From contig NZ_ATZF01000004.1 in assembly GCF_000428065.1 (NCBI RefSeq), positions 138,113-202,112 of the forward strand: a stretch of 64,000 nucleotides of DNA. The letters are read 5' to 3'. Of the stretch, positions 62,564 through 64,000 are shown in pieces. The position numbers and the translations under genes were made by a program. The notes beneath the pieces are model-generated. The model was not told the DNA's origin, did no database searches, and saw only the letters and a program-made list of their open reading frames with translations. The stretch is from Shimazuella kribbensis DSM 45090. GTDB lineage: Bacteria > Bacillota > Bacilli > Thermoactinomycetales > Thermoactinomycetaceae. The first letter of the stretch is position 1. Every line of letters starts with the position of its first letter.

Positions 62564-62595
62564 ACTCTACAATCTCCTCCTAAGGGGAGGGTCAA
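62564..62595 (-). promoter_or_regulatory. MerR-type promoter/operator of the SDR gene
   Basis: On the minus strand TTGACC and TAGAGT are 20 bases apart, longer than normal. The spacer carries the imperfect palindrome CTCCCCTTAGGAGGAG. Such a stretched spacer with a dyad is the hallmark of MerR-activated promoters. Confidence 0.75.
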
Positions 62596-62631
62596 GCAAA
62601 AATACAAATTTTCTTTTGATAAAAGAAAGTA

Positions 62632-63453
62632 TTACAGAATAGGGATAGATAATTCGGCTTTTCTTGTGGAGCCATACACTTCTTTGTCTCCAAAAAGATA
62701 GTGTTCACGAATAGGATGATCTGGATTGACTTTGAGCTTGTTTGATTGGATATAGGTAAGTAAATGATTTTGAGCATCGCAAGCAATGTGATATGGATTG
62801 CATTCATGCGTTAGGGAGACCACTTTTTCTTCTTTTGGGAGGTGGTAGACTTTTATTCTTTTCGAATCGGAAATACGGTTAGTAATTGGGATTGCTACCT
62901 CCAAATCTAGTTTCTCTTCTTCTTTGCGCGAGGAGCTGTTGTACCATTGAACAATAAGAGAGTTATTTTCGTCTTCTCCGTGCGATTTTACATATTTTTT
63001 TACTTCATCGAGCAGTAAGCAAAAACTGCTTTGTGGTATTACTTCGCGAATGGATGCGACTAAAATTGAGTTTCTTTTTTTAAAAACAGGAGTAGGGTTT
63101 ACTTTTTCCATCTCATGATGTTCCACATGATCGATTCTTTTGCTTATTTCGTTTAATTGAAGATGCATTTCATCTATAGCAAGTTGTAGCTCCTCTTGTT
63201 TTTCTTTGAGTGATTTTACAACCTTTTCTGGGAGTATGTCTTCTTGTAATAAGGTTTTGATTTGTTCCAATGTAAATCCTTGATCTTTCCAAGCTTGGAT
63301 TCTACGAATCGTCAGCAATTGGGAAGAAGCATAAAACCGATAACTTGAAGTTTCATCGATCATGCTAGGTTTTAATATATCTCTTTGATCATAATAGCGT
63401 AATGTTTTAATGGAAACGTCGGATAACTTGGAGAAAGTACCGATTTTAAACAT
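62632..63453 (-). CDS. MerR-family regulator with GyrI-like effector domain
   Basis: 273 residues: N-terminal MerR helix-turn-helix (IGTFSKLSDVSIKTLRYYDQRDIL), a coiled-coil linker (about 80-120) and a C-terminal GyrI-like ligand-binding domain, the BmrR architecture that senses hydrophobic drugs. GAGGAGAATCTCATG gives the RBS and start. The SDR gene downstream carries a matching operator, so the pair forms a regulator-target unit. Confidence 0.93.
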   Translation of the reverse strand: MFKIGTFSKLSDVSIKTLRYYDQRDILKPSMIDETSSYRFYASSQLLTIRRIQAWKDQGFTLEQIKTLLQEDILPEKVVKSLKEKQEELQLAIDEMHLQLNEISKRIDHVEHHEMEKVNPTPVFKKRNSILVASIREVIPQSSFCLLLDEVKKYVKSHGEDENNSLIVQWYNSSSRKEEEKLDLEVAIPITNRISDSKRIKVYHLPKEEKVVSLTHECNPYHIACDAQNHLLTYIQSNKLKVNPDHPIREHYLFGDKEVYGSTRKAELSIPIL

Positions 63454-63558
63454 GAGATTCTCCTCTTATTTGAATACTTTCATCATACTATATAGAGGAT
63501 GTCAGGAGTTATATAGATAGAAACAAGGTGGATGGTTAATAATAATGAGAATCCTTTG

Positions 63559-63628
63559 TTTACTTTTATTTTATTTGATAAAATAAAAGGAACCATCCAC
63601 AAGGATGTTGGACTGCACGACTAAGGAG
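63559..63628 (+). promoter_or_regulatory. Promoter and leader hairpin of the final GC-rich gene
   Basis: TTTACT (63559) and AATAAA (63582) are 17 bases apart, followed by CATCC-ACAA-GGATG (63594-63607) and AAGGAG (63623). The order promoter, small stem-loop, RBS mirrors the modules at 27515, 28374 and 29172, though the sequence differs. Confidence 0.5.
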
Positions 63629-63633
63629 TGAGC

Positions 63634-64000
63634 ATGGAACAGATCATCCGACCGGAGGGGAAGTTCGTCGTTCGTCTGCCGGAGGGGACTGCGGTCAACT
63701 TTCGACAGGGAGTGAAGGTCTATCCCTACAGGGAGATGACGAAGGACCAGAAGTGGCGCCACCGTACCCTGATGAAGGGCTTCACAGGGACGCGTGGCAT
63801 CGTCACGCCTGCAACCTTCGACAACCGTCTCGACCAGGAGATGATCGTGATCGTGAACGGTCAGATCACGGGACGTCTCGATCGGACGGAATTCCAGTTC
63901 AAGTGGGGCCGCGAGGAGCTGGGGCTTGGTCTCCCCTTCACCAACCAGCCTGTGCTGATCAGTGTGAGGGGTGGTGACATCAGTGAGCACACGTTCGCTG
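63634..64000 (+). CDS. GC-rich hypothetical protein, N-terminal part
   Basis: An ATG with AAGGAG 5 bases upstream opens a frame that runs off the right edge after 122 codons. The product starts MEQIIRPEGKFVVRLPEG and looks beta-strand-rich (QEMIVIVNGQITGRL, QPVLISVRGG) with no signal peptide. Third positions are mostly G or C, as in the cassette-array genes. I do not recognise the family. Confidence 0.7.
   Translation, partial: MEQIIRPEGKFVVRLPEGTAVNFRQGVKVYPYREMTKDQKWRHRTLMKGFTGTRGIVTPATFDNRLDQEMIVIVNGQITGRLDRTEFQFKWGREELGLGLPFTNQPVLISVRGGDISEHTFA

Noticed and set aside
1-64000. CRISPR arrays, tRNA and rRNA genes
   Set aside because: No regularly spaced identical repeats and no tRNA or rRNA signature sequences were recognised by eye; a dedicated search was not possible.

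Overview
The window reads as chromosome from a low-GC Gram-positive (order Bacillales). Most genes are AT-rich, use AGGAGG-type ribosome binding sites and sigma-A promoters, and end in strong rho-independent terminators. The backbone order (YigZ, LytR-type LCP protein, metK, comFA-comFC, hup, csp, mnaA, secA-prfB, ftsE-ftsX, ctpA/ctpB-like, minJ-like, uvrB-uvrA, yvlD) recalls the comF-to-uvrBA part of the Bacillus subtilis map, but no degSU, flagellar genes or hpf are seen. A family such as Thermoactinomycetaceae is possible, but that is only inference.

Layout: 1-416 is the end of a GC-rich gene of unknown function. 1.3-3.7 kb holds a membrane-anchored hydrolase and a frameshifted DUF4241 gene. 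3.8-13.3 kb holds envelope, competence and nucleoid genes (including a ComFA that has lost its ATPase motifs) and a two-gene sugar operon. 13.5-17.2 kb is secA and prfB with its programmed frameshift. 17.3-18.7 kb is a stand-alone TnpB element. 18.7-25.7 kb has a crotonase, an ankyrin protein, a manganese-riboswitch operon (TerC, lipoprotein, ATP-grasp enzyme), a deacetylase and CorA.

25.9-29.7 kb is the most unusual part. It is a run of short GC-rich genes (four with a signal peptide or membrane anchor, plus remnants) set in AT-rich spacers. At least eight related bulged hairpins and three copies of an about 78-bp promoter/leader/RBS module separate them. The coding sequences look foreign (G/C at most third positions) while the promoters look host-like. 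Two duplicated spacer families and gene remnants show that the array grew and decayed by recombination. Further GC-rich genes of the same style lie at both window ends, so this pattern may be widespread in the genome.

29.8-42.7 kb: argG-argH, ftsEX with two tandem secreted M23 hydrolases, a CtpA-type protease, a MinJ-like PDZ protein, a REP-like inverted pair, a cyclase-family enzyme and a second TnpB element of a variant type. 42.8-50.6 kb: uvrBA behind a LexA-like box, yvlD, a LysR/YeiH pair and a truncated second yvlD. 50.7-59.9 kb: a YjgB-type protein between direct repeats, two two-component systems, an ABC transporter and a penicillin-binding-type hydrolase, which together look like a cell-wall antibiotic response module. 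60-63.5 kb: a MATE transporter whose frame continues past a TAG stop into Trp-Pro repeats, and an SDR enzyme under a MerR-type operator. The window ends inside another GC-rich gene. No tRNA, rRNA or CRISPR array was seen.
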